Shown here: positions 51,661 to 63,634 of the stretch, one piece after another
How the letters are laid out: every line of letters starts with the position of its first letter
Numbering within the stretch: position 1 is the stretch's first letter
Source of the DNA: Panicum virgatum
Lineage: Eukaryota; Streptophyta; Magnoliopsida; Poales; Poaceae
Length of the DNA: 64,000 bases
Assembly (NCBI RefSeq): GCF_016808335.1
Contig: NC_053139.1
Span: 37,159,954 to 37,223,953 of the forward strand
Direction of reading: 5' to 3'
The notes under the pieces: generated by a model
The model's input: only the letters and a program-made list of their open reading frames with translations
Told to the model about the DNA's origin: nothing
Databases searched by the model: none
Position numbers and translations under genes: made by a program

Positions 51661-54169
51661 ATGTCGGTGCTCATCGTGACCAGCGTGGGCGACATCGAGG
51701 TGGATCTCCACACCGACAAGTGCCCCCTCACCACCAAGAACTTTCTCAAGCTCTGCAAGTAAGCAACCCCCCCGCGCTAGGGCTTGCTCGATCTCTGGGT
51801 CCATCTGTAGTTTTGACGATTTTGGATTGATATTTTGTTCTGATTCAAGCTGTTGAGTTGGTGAGTTTGGCGTTGTAGGGTCATTATCGGTTTGATTGTA
51901 TTTCTGGGGTTGCAATGGGTGTGTGCTGACAGTAAGTTAGTGAAACTAATTGCTAGTGTGATCCACGGTCCATTACTGATTTACCTCTAGTTCCGTAGGA
52001 TTCGTAATTTGAAACACCTTTAGCTGCTTACTGCTAGCTAGTCTTGTTAATTTGTTTCGGAAGGATGCTATTGGAAATTTTGAAATTGTTGTGCTGCAGG
52101 CTTACATAGTTACACTATTACATCTTTATGTGAGGATAAATTGCAGTTAGGTCAGTTAGGCTTCTGCACCTGTATAGAGCTGATTAAGAGCCACGCCAAT
52201 GATTTTAGGGGACATCAAAGGATTGGTTTCTGATTCTTAGGGTCCTTATCATCAATGTTTATGACATTCTGGGGGCTGAATTTAGCATATACTGTGGTTC
52301 ATGCCCATTTTTTTCACCTAATATTCAATACTAAGCTACTAGTCCATGAATGTGAGACTATCATTTCAGATTATTAGGGTACTTACTCGTTGGTTTTCTT
52401 CGTTGACCGACCAGAATGAAGTATTACAATGGGTGTCTGTTCCACAAGGTGGAGAAGGATTTCTTGGCACAAACTGGCGATCCGACTGGAACTGGCACTG
52501 GCGGTGATTCTGTGTACAAGTAAGCAATTCTTTCAACTGAACTTTTGAAATGCCTCTTACTTCAGGTCACCAATGTTTCATCTCTGAGCGATGTAATTTG
52601 GTATCCTTCATCATAGATATAACTAGTACCTTCGATCGTTTTCATGTATAGTTTCTTTCATTTTTGGTCTTCTTCATATGTGTAGAGCTATTGTTGTTAA
52701 AGTATCTTACTATCACATGTTGTCCAATGTATGCCTGAAAATTATATCTTGTTTTGTCAGATTTCTCTATGGTGATCAAGCTCGATTTTTTGATGATGAG
52801 ATCCGTCCAGAGTTGAGGCATTCAAAAACTGGAACAGTTGCTATGGCAAGTGCTGGTGAAAACTGCAATGCCTCACAGGTGAAATGCCTGCCTAGCTTTT
52901 TATTGATAATATTTGATGTTTCATTTTTCAGAATCTCATTGCTTCTTTTGACCTTCCACTTATGTGTTTTTTAATGTTTTTAGTTCTACATTACTTTGCG
53001 GGATGATGTGGACTACCTTGATGATAAACACACTGTGAGTAGTACTTGGCTCTATTAATCCATATTTTTCTTATCAGCAGAATTCCTTTATTTGCAACAA
53101 TTCATATGTTTGTTCTGTGGACTATAGGTGTTTGGGATGGTTGCTGAAGGTTTTGATACATTGACAAAAATAAATGAAGCTTATGTTGATGATAAAGGAA
53201 GACCATTCAAGGACATAAGGTGGCGTATTGATTAATGTGTTTGTTACAACATAAAATACCATAGTTCACTTCTTCTCCAGCATTAGATGCCTTTGACTTC
53301 TTTTTATTCCTGGTTGCTGACCATTGACAACGTAATTGTTTGCAGAATTAAACACACATATGTCTTAGATGATCCTTTCGATGATCCTCCTCAGCTCACG
53401 GAACTTATTCCTGAGAATTCTCCCACAGGAAAACCACATGATGAGGTAATTGAAGTATCCTGATCATGTGCATGTCAGTAATATGAGATGATGAGTCAAA
53501 ATGCATCAATCTTAATCAGAGGCAATGGTTCCTTAATAATTTATTTTCTTTTTTTAGGGGAATCGTTTATTTTCTTTTTGGTTTCTTTTCTTAATTTAGT
53601 AAAGAGTTATGTTGGTTATCAAGATTTTTTTTTGTTTGTCCTGGTGTCTGTTGGCAGACTGCAGAGCGTGTTTTTTTTTCTGCCTATTTCTTTTTATTTG
53701 TCTGTGTATACCTGCCTATGGATTCGAATTGAAATTTTGGGCGTGTTAGTTATTGAGTGAGTTCATTCCATTTTGGGTTGAAATTGGTCATGTTTCAACC
53801 CTATAAAAGAGGAATCGTTAAATCCAGTAGTAGTCCTGCAACATGAGTATGTCCTGAATCCTGATAGTTCTTTTTCATGGTGAATACACAGGTTGCAGAG
53901 GAGCGCTTAGAGGATAGTTGGGTCCCTTTGGACGAAACAGTGGCTCCTGAAGAACTTGAGGAGATGATCCGCTCTAAAGAGGCACACACAAATGCAGTAA
54001 TCCTTGAGAGTGTAAGTCCTGATTCCAAATCAAAGTCAGCGGCTTCATTATTAGTTCATTGCTGATGTCGTAATACCTTTTGTTTGTGCAGTTGGCAGAT
54101 ATTCCAGATGCTGAGATTAAACCGCCAGAAAATGTCTTGTTTGTTTGCAAACTCAATCCAGTAACACAA
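51661..54169 (+). CDS. CYP59: CYP59-type multidomain cyclophilin, exons 1-8 (3' part outside the window)
   Basis: Exons: 51661-51758, 52415-52519, 52761-52878, 52984-53034, 53128-53219, 53346-53445, 53892-54011, 54092-54169. All phases agree, giving 254 residues without a stop, and the donor CAA|GTTAGT follows. The start [63 protein letters not shown] and [11 protein letters not shown] form the cyclophilin peptidyl-prolyl isomerase domain (residues 1 to about 165). A linker with [17 protein letters not shown] follows, and VLFVCKL (about 243-250) is the first RNP motif of an RRM. Full CYP59/PPIL4 proteins continue with the rest of the RRM, a zinc knuckle and a charged tail, and act in the nucleus with RNA polymerase II and splicing. 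Here intron 8 is filled by retrotransposons, so the remaining exons are not seen. Confidence 0.92.
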
Positions 54170-54274
54170 GTTAGTATTAGTTCCTAATTCTTTGCCTTTA
54201 AGTTTTCTACTTCACTGGACTTTTAAAATGTGTCCGCAGTTCGCACTGATTTAGTGGAATTATCTATCTTTGGC

Positions 54275-55343
54275 TGTCGGTACCCAGGACTAGGGTACCC
54301 TCTCTTGCTGTGTCTAGGCAAGGACCTTGTAGTTATCCTTGGCTACATCCAAACAGCCAGACCCCTGTGGTCCGGAGTCCTGTTTCTCTCGACAACGGCC
54401 CCCGACCTGTCTCACGACTGGGAAAGGTCCGGGAACGCCGTGTGTCCCGGGAGAGGCGGGCGCTCAGCCCAAACAGCCGGGGCTCCGGACCTCCCGTGGA
54501 GCCCGGACCACCTATATAGTAACCGGACCCCTCGCTAAGGAAAGAAGTCGACGCCCTGCCTCGGGGTGGTCCGGAGCCGACACGTGTCTACAAGCACGGA
54601 CACGTATACAAGGCCGCTTGGTCTCCATACTAAGCCTCACCCACCACTGCATTCATTGTGGTAGGTGGACGTCCGCATTGATGTAGCAGAAGCCGAGGCG
54701 ATTCTTTGACCAGGGGGCACTATTGATCGCGTATTACCAAGATAGTGGAGCTGCTGGCGCCGCCCACGCCGCGCCTGACAGTCTGCCATAACAGACGGAT
54801 ACGACGGCTCGGCTTCGCCCATTGTGACGCCTACATAATAGCCTCCACAGGTCACGCCGCAAGCTACGTTCCCCCAACGGTCACCTTGCTGACGGGACAA
54901 GAGAAGACCTCCTTTCATCAGAGAGTCAGCAGGGCATGGAAGCATATCGGAGAAAAGATTCATGACTACTGTAGCCATTTAAATACTCTGCACAGTATGC
55001 TGCACAGTCGCGTGGGGCCCACTTGTCGGGGTCTCAACGCCCCATGTATCCGCCCCCCTTTGGACTATAAAAGGGGGGGCGCCCGCTAGAAGAAGGGCAG
55101 GCTGGGTGAAAGCCAAGACCCGGCAGAGGATAGGTTCATTTACAACCAAGAACAATACTTCTCCCAGTGGACGTAGGGTATTACGCTCCGGCGGCCCGAA
55201 CCACTCTAAATCATGTGTTCTTGTGTGCTTGACTCAGAGCTAGATTAGCCCAATCGCCTAGTTCATCCCCGAGTACTCCCTCTCTGGGAATAGGCGGGTG
55301 CGCTCCGCCACCCGGCTGTGGGTACCCTACAAATCCCGCGACA
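54275..55343 (+). repeat. 5' LTR of the non-autonomous Tat-type element
   Basis: It begins TGTCGGTACCC and ends CCCGCGACA. A TATAAAAG box lies at 55066-55073, with its counterpart in the right copy at 58122-58129. Confidence 0.92.
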
Positions 55344-55345
55344 TT

Positions 55346-55363
55346 TGGCGCCGTCCGTGGGGA
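55346..55363 (+). other. primer-binding site of the Tat-type element
   Basis: TGGCGCCGTCCGTGGGGA starts two bases after the LTR. TGGCGCC-type sites are usual in Tat/Athila elements. The exact tRNA was not determined. Confidence 0.75.
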
Positions 55364-56756
55364 CTCAGGCGCAGGTTGGATCTTCGGACTTCTGGGCCGT
55401 GTTCATCCTCTGCAACGACGAGCGAGAAGATGAAGGAAGGCAGGGCGTCACCCACGCCACGTGCCGTGGCACTGGGGCACCAACGCCCACGGTGCGGCGG
55501 CGCACGGCAGCGGCGTCTGTTGTGCGTCGCCACGGCAACACCTCAGAGCCGGCGCGGCAGCGCACAGCGGAGGCGCCGCTGGGCGCTGCTATCCCTACGT
55601 CGACTCAATGTTTTCTCTCAAGCAACGGCCACGCTTCCTCTGCGGTGGCATGGAGTCGGCTCAAGGCTTTCTCTCAACATGGAGCCTGGAGCCGACGGCC
55701 ATCCCGGAGGAAGTTGACCGTGTCGTCGCGTCGTCTCCGGCACCACCCAAGGTTCTTGGTGCTGCTGCAGACAGGACCCTGCCACCAGGCGCGGGGGCCC
55801 CTGGCGCTAGCACCAAGGACAAACTGGCGAACGACCGCCCTTCTCCACGCTCCGTGCTCGTCCATACGAGCACCCATTCTTCTGCGAGCAACAGGCGGGC
55901 TGGCTTCGGGTGGCAGACGACGACGGCTGGGGGCCTCTCCCATTCAAATCCAAAGAATTTGTCTCATGCTACCTAAAGCATGTGACAGCTCTTAGGCAAG
56001 GAGGGGTCCCCCGAGCTCCCGAGGTGATGCTGGATGATGCGGTTCAGGCACATCCAGGGCGCCTTCGCCTTCGACGACTATGAAGAATTCGGGAGTGGCC
56101 GTACCACTCCCAACCGGAGAAGAACATGCTGTATAGCATGCAGCCGTAGGTTACTCCTAAGAAAGGACTAAGAGAGTTCCTCCTTTGTAATAACGTAGCG
56201 CCTACGTGTGAGCCCAGAGCGGTCAAGGTCCGACCTTGTAAACCCGACCTCTGGCCCTATCACACAAACAGGCAAAAAGCGGTCCGGAGCGGTGGAGGTC
56301 CGACCTCGTAATCCCGACCTCTGATGTATACCGTGACAGCCACAATAATAAAGGAGATTTTCTTTCTCAGTTTTACCTAGGCTCCACCCTGATTACATTT
56401 ATTCGCCTTGGTTTAACTATTCTTTCCTCTTGAACGGAGTTTTCCTTGTTGCTAACAATCCAAGTTAAGTTGCTAGCTTATGGTCAGGTGGGAACACCCC
56501 TTCTAGCTGGAAGGCAGTCCGGACCCCTAAGGATCTGCTCTGGAAAAGTGGTACTCGTATCCTGGGGTAGAGAAGCTCCGCGTAGCTTAGCCTGGTAATG
56601 TACCCTAAGTTTACGTACTTCACTACCCTGTTACAAGTGCTCTAGTATCCGAGTCTGCTGTCTTTAGAGGTCCCGGGCTCCCTTCTAGTATAAGGCTTGG
56701 TTTCTTTGCACCTTACTATGAGGTCCGGTAACATGCTTCATCGGATCGTCAGCAAC

Positions 56757-57016
56757 GACTCAAGTCCACTCCGGTGGCCCGCTCCGGCGGAGACCGCTCG
56801 CCACGGTCGACTCAAGTCCACTCCGGTGGCCCGCTCCGGCGGAGACCGCTCGCCACGGTCGACTCAAGTCCACTCCGGTGGCCCGCTCCGGCGGAGACCG
56901 CTCGCCACGGTCGACTCAAGTCCACTCCGGTGGCCCGCTCCGGCGGAGACCGCTCGCCACGGTCGCTCCAAGTCCACTCCGGTGGCCCGCTCCGGCGGAG
57001 ACCGCTCGCCACGGTC
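56757..57016 (+). repeat. 52-bp minisatellite, five copies
   Basis: The units start at 56757, 56809, 56861, 56913 and 56965, each beginning GACTCAAGTCCACTCCGGTG (the last begins GCTCCAAGTCC). The copies are otherwise nearly identical. Because 52 is not a multiple of three, all three frames are cycled, which creates spurious repetitive ORFs on both strands. Confidence 0.95.
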
Positions 57017-57273
57017 GGCAAGAGCCGGGTCCGGAAGCAGTGCTTGCTCCCTGAGCGATCCGAAGTCTGTGAAGCCGCTTAGCTTGGTTCCGTACCCTAA
57101 GCCAACACCTTCATCGCCTTGTGGAGAGCACTCTAGTACATGAACCTGGCAACAGGTGTACCGGCCTCAGGGGTCCGGGACACCCGCTCTCTCCATGAGC
57201 ACAACAACGCAATCAAGTTGCGTAGAAACACATCACGGTGGTGGCCCCACCCGCGGGTTCGTACCTCACCCGA

Positions 57274-57290
57274 GGTGGGCCCGGGGGCCA
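57274..57290 (+). other. polypurine tract of the non-autonomous element
   Basis: GGTGGGCCCGGGGGCCA lies directly before the right LTR, as is usual for Tat-type elements. Confidence 0.6.
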
Positions 57291-57291
57291 C

Positions 57292-58247
57292 TGTCGGTAC
57301 CCCAGGACTGGGGTACCCTCTCTTGCTGTGTCTAGGCAAGGGCCTTGTAGTTATCCTTGGCTACATCCAAACAGCCGGACCCCTGTGGTCCGGAGTCCTG
57401 TTTCTCTCGACAACGGCCCCCGACCTGTCTCACGACTAGGAAAGGTCCGGGAACGCCGCGTGTCCCGGGAGAGGCGGGCGCTCAGCCCAAACAGCCGGGG
57501 CTCCGGACCTCCCGTGGAGCCCGGACCCCCGCGGAAGTCCCGGACCCCTGATGGGGTCCCGGACCACCTGTATAGTAACCGGACCCCTCGCTAAGGAAAG
57601 AAGTCGACGCCCTGCCTCGGGGTGGTCCGGAGCCGACACGTGTCTACAAGCACGGACACGTATACAAGGCCGCTTGGTCTCCATACTAAGCCTCACCCAC
57701 CACTGCATTCATTGTGGTAGGTGGACGTCCGCATTGATGTAGCAGAAGCCGAGGTGATTCTTTGACCAGGGGGCACTATTGATCGCGTATTACCAAGATA
57801 GTGGAGCTGCTGGCGCCGCCCACGCCGCGCCTGACAGTCTGCCATAACAGACGGATACGACGGCTCGGCTTCGCCCATTATGACGCCTACATAATAGCCT
57901 CCACAGGTCACGCCGCAAGCTATGTTCCCCCAACGGTCACCTTGCTGACGGGACAAGAGAAGACCTCCTTTCATCAGAGAGTCAGCAGGGCATGGAAGCA
58001 TATCAGAGAAAAGATTTATGACTACTGTAGCCATTTAAATACTCTGCACAGTATGCTGCACAGTCGCGTGGGGCCCACTTGTCGGGGCCTCAACGCCCCA
58101 TGTATCCGCCCCCCTTTGGACTATAAAAGGGGGGGCGCCCGCTAGAAGAAGGGCAGGCTGGGTGAAAGCCAAGACCCGGCAGAGGATAGGTTCATTTACA
58201 ACCAAGAACAATACTTCTCCCAGTGGACGTAGGGTATTACGCTCCGG
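57292..58247 (+). repeat. 3' LTR of the non-autonomous Tat-type element (truncated)
   Basis: It starts TGTCGGTACCCCAGG and matches the left LTR up to its position 55191 (GCTCCGG). It then switches abruptly to protease-linker sequence of another element. Confidence 0.9.
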
Positions 58248-58447
58248 TGAGGACTCCAGCAGGGGATGGCATCTTCAAGACCAAATACCCGTAATGAGCA
58301 ATGGCCATGAAGCGGTAGAGTGCTGGTCGGCCAATGATGGCGTTGAACGGAAGGTTCACCTCCGCAACATCGAACAGAACGCTCTCTGTGCGGAAGTTCT
58401 CCTCGGTTCCGAATGTGACTGGCAATGTGATGCTCCCCAGAGGGAAC
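58248..58447 (-). pseudogene. inverted fragment of a Tat-type protease/RT linker
   Basis: On the minus strand it reads GSITLPVTFGTEENFRTE, then IIGRPALYRFMAIAHYGYL and KMPSPAGVLT, the segment that normally lies between protease and RT. It lies in the opposite orientation to the pol that follows at 58448, whose first codons (DRTAAVAAVERLHAL) would normally continue directly from it. A local inversion is the simplest explanation. Confidence 0.8.
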
Positions 58448-61400
58448 ACCGGGTGTGGGCGACCGCACCGCTGCCGTCGCAGCAGTCGAGAGACTGCATG
58501 CTCTGGCGGCAGAGGCTGCACGTTCCGAAGAGGATCCATCCACCTCGCAGCCCAAGGCGCCTGCAAGGGCTCCCAAGGTCCAACCGTCCGATCCGGACCA
58601 TGTTCCCGTGAAGACGGTGTAGATTGGAGCAGACTCCACCAGGACCACCCGCATCGCGGGGAACCTGGAGGAAAAATAGGAAGACGCGCTCATCGCTTTC
58701 CTCCGGGCAAATGTCGACGTGTTCGTCTGGGAGGCGTCACAGATGCCCGGGATATCCAGGGAAGTGATCGAGCACAATCTGAAGATCTACCCCGACGCCA
58801 CGCCGGTGCGCCAAAAGCCTCGGAAGCAGTTTGTGGAGTGGCAGAACTTCATCCGCGAAGAAGTCCGCAAGCTCCTACACGCCGGCTTCATCGAGGAGGT
58901 CCACCACCCTGAGTGGTTGGCCAATCCAGTCGTCGTCCCAAAGGCCAACGGGAAGCTTCGGATGTGCATCGACTACACCAGCCTCAACAAGGCATGTCCA
59001 AGAGACCCCTATCCTCTTCCGCGTATCGATCAGATCGTGGACTCCACCTACGGGTGTGACCTTTTGTCTTTCATAGATGCATACTCTGGTTTCCACCAGA
59101 TTCAGATGTCTAGAGAGTATAGGAAGTATACTGCCTTTGTAACAGTAGATGGGCTTTATTGCTACATTGTCATGCCGTATGGTCTAAGGAATGCCTTGCC
59201 CACGTTTGTACGGGCTATGAACAAAACATTCTGTAATCTAATTAAAGATATTGTTGAGGTTTATGTCGATGACATTGTAGTCAAGACTAAGGTAAGGTCA
59301 ACACTAGTGGAGGACCTGTCCCTCGTCTTCGACCGACTCCGCGCCACGCGCACGAAGCTGAACGCAGAGAAGTGCATCTTCGGCGTCTCAGCAGGGAAGC
59401 TGCTGGGTTTCCTGGTCTCACATCGAGGCATCGAGGCAAACCCAGCCAAGATCAAGGCCATCGAAGCAATGAGGCCCCCTTGCCGCATCAAGGACGTCCA
59501 GAAGCTTACTGGATCTCTTGCTGCTCTTAGCCGCTTCATATCGAGGCTGGCCGAGAGGGCCCTTCCCTTCTTCAAGCTATTGAGGAGGTCCGGTCCATTT
59601 TCTTGGACCGAAGAGGCTGAACAGGCCTTCCAGGAGCTGAAGCAGCATCTCACCTCGCTGCCAGTATTGGTGGCTCAAGAACCCGGTGAGCCGTTGTTTC
59701 TGTATCTTGCTGCGTCTGCGGAGGCAGTCAGCATGGTGTTGGTCGCCGAAAGGACGGAGCAAGCTCGCCAGGGGAATACCAAGGTCCCCCTGGCCAAGGA
59801 AGGTGAGCCGGACCCCAGACACGGGGGCCCGTCAGCCTCACCCCAGCTTGAAGGTCCAGACCCCGCACGAGCGGGTCTGGAGGAGCCTCGTCCCAGTGGG
59901 AACCCAGAACCGCTGGGGGCCCAAGGACCAGATGTGGTGGACAAGGGCAAGCAGGACTCGGGAACTAGGGTCCGGACAGTCCAAAAGCCAGTCTACTACG
60001 TCAGCGAAGTCCTCCACGAGGCAAAGACCAGGTATCTTGAGACGCATAAGCTTATCTATGCAATACTTATTGCGTCCAGGAAACTGCGCCACTACTTTCA
60101 AGCACACCGAGTTGTTGTAGTGACCTCTTACCCGTTAAGAGCGATCCTGCACAACTCCAACGCCACAGGCAATATCGTCAAGTGGGCAGCAGAGCTGGCA
60201 GAGTTCCAACTGGACTTCCAGCCACGCCATGCAGTCAAGAGCCAGATCCTGGCTGATTTCATAGCGGAGTGGACTCCTTCCCCAAATAATCCTGGGGGTC
60301 CGGTCGTAAACGCTGGACCCCCGGAGCCGGAAATCAGGACACCAGTCTTCACCGAGCCTCACTGGACACTCTTCTTTGACGGGTCCGCCCGCGAGAAGTG
60401 GGCCGGGGCTGGCGTGGTCCTCATCGACCCAAACGGAGATCAGCTGAAGTACATGGTGCACCTTGAGTTCAAGGCCACCAACAACATGGCGGAGTACGAA
60501 GCTCTGATCTTTGGCCTGACGCAAGCCCTCTCATTGGGGGTCCGGCAGCTTCTGGTGAAGGGGGACCCCCAGCTAATCATCAAGCAAGTCCGAGGGGATT
60601 GCAACTGCAACAATCCCCGGGATTGCAACTGCAACAATCCCCAGCTCGCGGCATACCTCATACACGTGAGGAAGCTCGAGAAAGACTTCGACGCCTTGGA
60701 ACTACAACACGTTCCCCGCGAGCACAACTCAGCAGCAAATGATCTCTCTGCGAGAGCATCTACTTGGGCATCTGTGCCCGAGGGTGTCTTTGAAAGACGG
60801 CTGCTGAAACCTACCGCCCAGCCTGCCGAGCCGGGTGAAGGGATCAAGCTGGTACCTCGAAGCCATCGGTCCCGGCAGAATTCCACCTATGGTGCCCGAC
60901 CTGGGCTGTGTGCACTGTTGAGGATCCTAGTGACCTCGCAGAGCCACCTCCACCTACTCTGGGAGCTCCCGATGCATGGATCTCCGAGATCCGGGACTAC
61001 CTGAAGGATAACATCCTCCCTGATGACGATGTCTCTGCTGAGCGCATAGTCCGATTGGCTAAACGCTACGCGGTGGTAGAAGGGGATCTCTACCGCCGTG
61101 GCGCCAACGGTGTCCTCATGCGGTGCATTTCCCAAGGAGAGGGCCGCGAATTGCTCGCGGAGATCCATGGAGGCGAGTGCGGAAGTCATTCCTCCTCTCG
61201 CACGCTTGTTGGCAAGGCCTTTCGGCATGGCTTCTACTGGCCAACAGCACTCCAGGATGCGGCTGAGCTGGTAAGGTCCTGCAAAGCATGCCAGTTCCAT
61301 GCAAAGCAAATACACACCCCAGCTCAGGCCCTGCAGATGATTCCGCCCTCATGGCCATTCGCTGTGTGGGGTGTGGATATCCTGGGGCCATTCCCCCGGG

Positions 61401-62212
61401 CTGTCGGCGGGTACCGGTTTCTCTATGTCGCCATCGACAAGTTCACCAAGTGGCCGGAAGTTACTCCTGTGGTGAATATCACTAAGAAATCGGCAGTCGC
61501 ATTCCTCAGGTCCATTGTGTGCAGATTTGGCGTCCCAAACCGCATTATCGCGGACAACGGGACCCAATTCAAAAGCAGGCTCTTCCAAGAGTACTGTGAG
61601 GACATCGGCATCCAGCTATGCTTTGCGTCCGTAGCACATCCCCGCAGCAATGGACAGGTTGAGAGAGCGAATGCAGAGATCCTCAGGGGACTCAAGACCC
61701 GCACCTACAACTGCTTGAAGAAGCACGGTGCCAAGTGGGTTGACGAGCTTCCATGCGTACTATGGGGCAACCGGACCACACCCAGCCGAGCCACCGGGGA
61801 GACTCCGTTCTTCCTGGTCTACGGGGCTGAAGCATGCCTTCCCCCAGAAATTCACCTGGGCTCACCACGGGTCCAGGCCTTCGACGAATCCATGCAGGAG
61901 CAGCTGCGGTGCGACGACGTGGACCTCGTTGACGAGCGAAGGTGGCGAGCAGCAATCCGAAACGCACGCTACAACCAGGCGCTCCGGCGCTATCATCAAC
62001 GGTTCGTGCACAGCAGGGAGCTCCGGGCTGGCGACCTCGTCCTCAGACGGATCCTGAGCTGAGCAGGGCTCCACAAACTCTCCCCCAGCTGGGAGGGGCC
62101 CTTCAGGGTTACAGAGGTATGCCGGCCCGGATGCGTTCGCCTCGCCACAGAAGATGGAGTGCCGCTGCCCAACCTATGGAACATAGAGCATCTGCGTAAG
62201 TTTTACACCTAG
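58448..62212 (+). pseudogene. Tat-lineage pol: RT, RNase H, archaeal-type RNase H, integrase (defective)
   Basis: After a linker with stops at 58620 and 58677 (both TAG), the frame is open from 58680 to about 60840. It contains RT (IDYTSLNKACPRD, then YVDDIVVKT near 59262), a first RNase H (PVYYVSEVLHEAKTRY) and a second, archaeal-type RNase H (LFFDGSAREKWAGAG, NNMAEYEAL) diagnostic of the Tat lineage. A frameshift near 60840 leads to integrase in another frame: HHCC finger (CKACQ), DILGPFPRA, IADNGTQF, HPRSNGQVERAN. A TGA at 62060-62062 interrupts the tail (LHKLSPSWEGPFRV), which ends at TAG 62210-62212. An 8-codon tandem duplication sits in the second RNase H at 60595-60642. 5' LTR, gag and most of the protease are missing. 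Confidence 0.92.
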
Positions 62213-63634
62213 GCAGAGCGGGGAAATAAACTTTTCCTTTGTAATAAGATAGAGTTAGCGTGCGGCCCAGAGCGGTTGAGGGCCACCCTCGTAAACCCGA
62301 CATCTGGCATCCATCGCACTGGCGGCTAACGCGCGGCTCAGAGCGGTAGAGGTCCAACCTCGTAAACCCGGCCTCTGGCATCCATCGCGCAAGCCATGTA
62401 CATCAAAATTGCAAAGGAAAGATTTCCACCTAGTTCTGTCTTTGTGTCAAGGTTAAATTACACATTTCGATTCTCGGAAACCTCGTTTTTCTAACCCCCG
62501 CGGGGACCTCCACTCTTGTTGCTACAACTAAGATCTGCATTGAGCTGCTGGACTGCCGTACAGATCCGGACCCTCTTGCTGCTGGAGAGGGGTCCGGACC
62601 CCTAAGGACCTACTCTGGAGAGCGGGAGCTTGTTTCCGGGGGTGGTCCGGAGTCCTGTGTAGCCGCTTAGCTGGTTCCGTACCCAAAAGCCTACACACTC
62701 CACCACCCTGTAACAAGTGCTCTAGTACCTGGAGCCGGGTAATTAGGGGCCCGGACCTCGTTTCAGCTCAGCAATTGGCTTCCTAAGTCCAATACGGCAT
62801 GTCCAGCCTTATATCTCAAAGGATCGAGTACAACAAAGCGACCTCACCCACTGCTGCGGAAGGTCTGGGACGCTGAAGCCAGGTCCGGAAAGATCGTGCT
62901 GTTTCCTGGAGTGGTCCGGAGCCCTGTGTAGTGCCTTAGCCTGGTTCCGTACCCTAAGCCTACGCACTCCACCACTCTGAAGCAAGCACTGAACTACTTG
63001 GGCCTGCGCATCTAGAGCCCTGGACCTGGTACCAGCCTGGGATTGGTCAGGAATGAGCCCCGCGGGTCTGCTACTAAGCTATAACTTTGAAGTGGTACAC
63101 AGGTTAAAACCTGATTAGTGGTAGTCAGTCTCAAACCATTGAGCCTACCTACCAGGGGGTCCGAGTATCTGCTTCAAAGCTTTCATGCAGGATAAGAGCC
63201 AGTCTCGATGGTAGACAGACTCATAGCAACTGAGTCTCTCTCCCAGGGGGCCCGGGGCATCCGCTTTGTCCCAGACATCATGGATGAATTCTGCATGAGT
63301 CAAATAGCTAAGATGCAGTATCGTTGCTACTATATAAGCGAACTTGATTCTTCTATCTGTACTCCTGTATACTACACAGGGAACAAGGCGCTTGCTCGTC
63401 TTACAGGCTATGCAGCCCTATGCCAAAGAGGTCCGGAGTATCTTCTACGGCTCAGATGGCAGACAGGTCCAAGCAACTGAACCTATCTGCCAGGGGGCCA
63501 GGGCGCCGGGGTGCTGCATACTGCAAATCAACAACTGACAAACAGCTAAGTTGAAGTTTTTTCTACTTCAAAGAATTTTCATCTAGTACAAAGTTTGTTA
63601 CATAATGCAAAAGGAAAAAGATACAATGCCCAGC
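62213..63634 (+). other. post-pol region of the autonomous Tat-type element
   Basis: No ORF is supported on the plus strand. It contains a 71-bp tandem duplication (GCGGCCCAG at 62262 and GCGGCTCAG at 62333, each followed by CTCGTAAACCCG). Repeated phrases such as CTTAGC(C)TGGTTCCGTACCC (62667 and 62936) also occur in the non-autonomous element at 57078. The 3' LTR must lie beyond the window. Confidence 0.7.

Larger units (their letters stand above)
54275..58247 (+). mobile_element. non-autonomous Tat-lineage LTR retrotransposon in CYP59 intron 8 (3' LTR truncated)
   Basis: The left LTR 54275-55343 and the right LTR copy 57292-58247 are near identical, apart from a 36-40-bp indel near 57520-57560. 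The right copy stops at 58247, lacking the last 152 bp of the left one. The interior (about 1.95 kb) begins with a TGGCGCC-type primer site, has a short gag-like ORF from 55430 (MKEGRASPTPRA) and no pol. Its 3' part resembles the region after pol at 62213-63600, including the GCCCAGAGCGGT and CCCGACCTCTGG phrases. It therefore looks like a deletion derivative of the autonomous relative next to it, as Dasheng is to RIRE2 in rice. Confidence 0.85.

Noticed and set aside
55298..55995. 225-codon ORF at the LTR-interior border of the non-autonomous Tat element
   Set aside because: It begins inside the LTR and shows no gag motifs; only a short gag-like start at 55430 is mentioned as a weak possibility.
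56697..57143. repeat-rich ORFs and a CRISPR-like array appearance
   Set aside because: A 52-bp minisatellite without spacers, in a plant retrotransposon; the ORFs are a by-product of the repeat.
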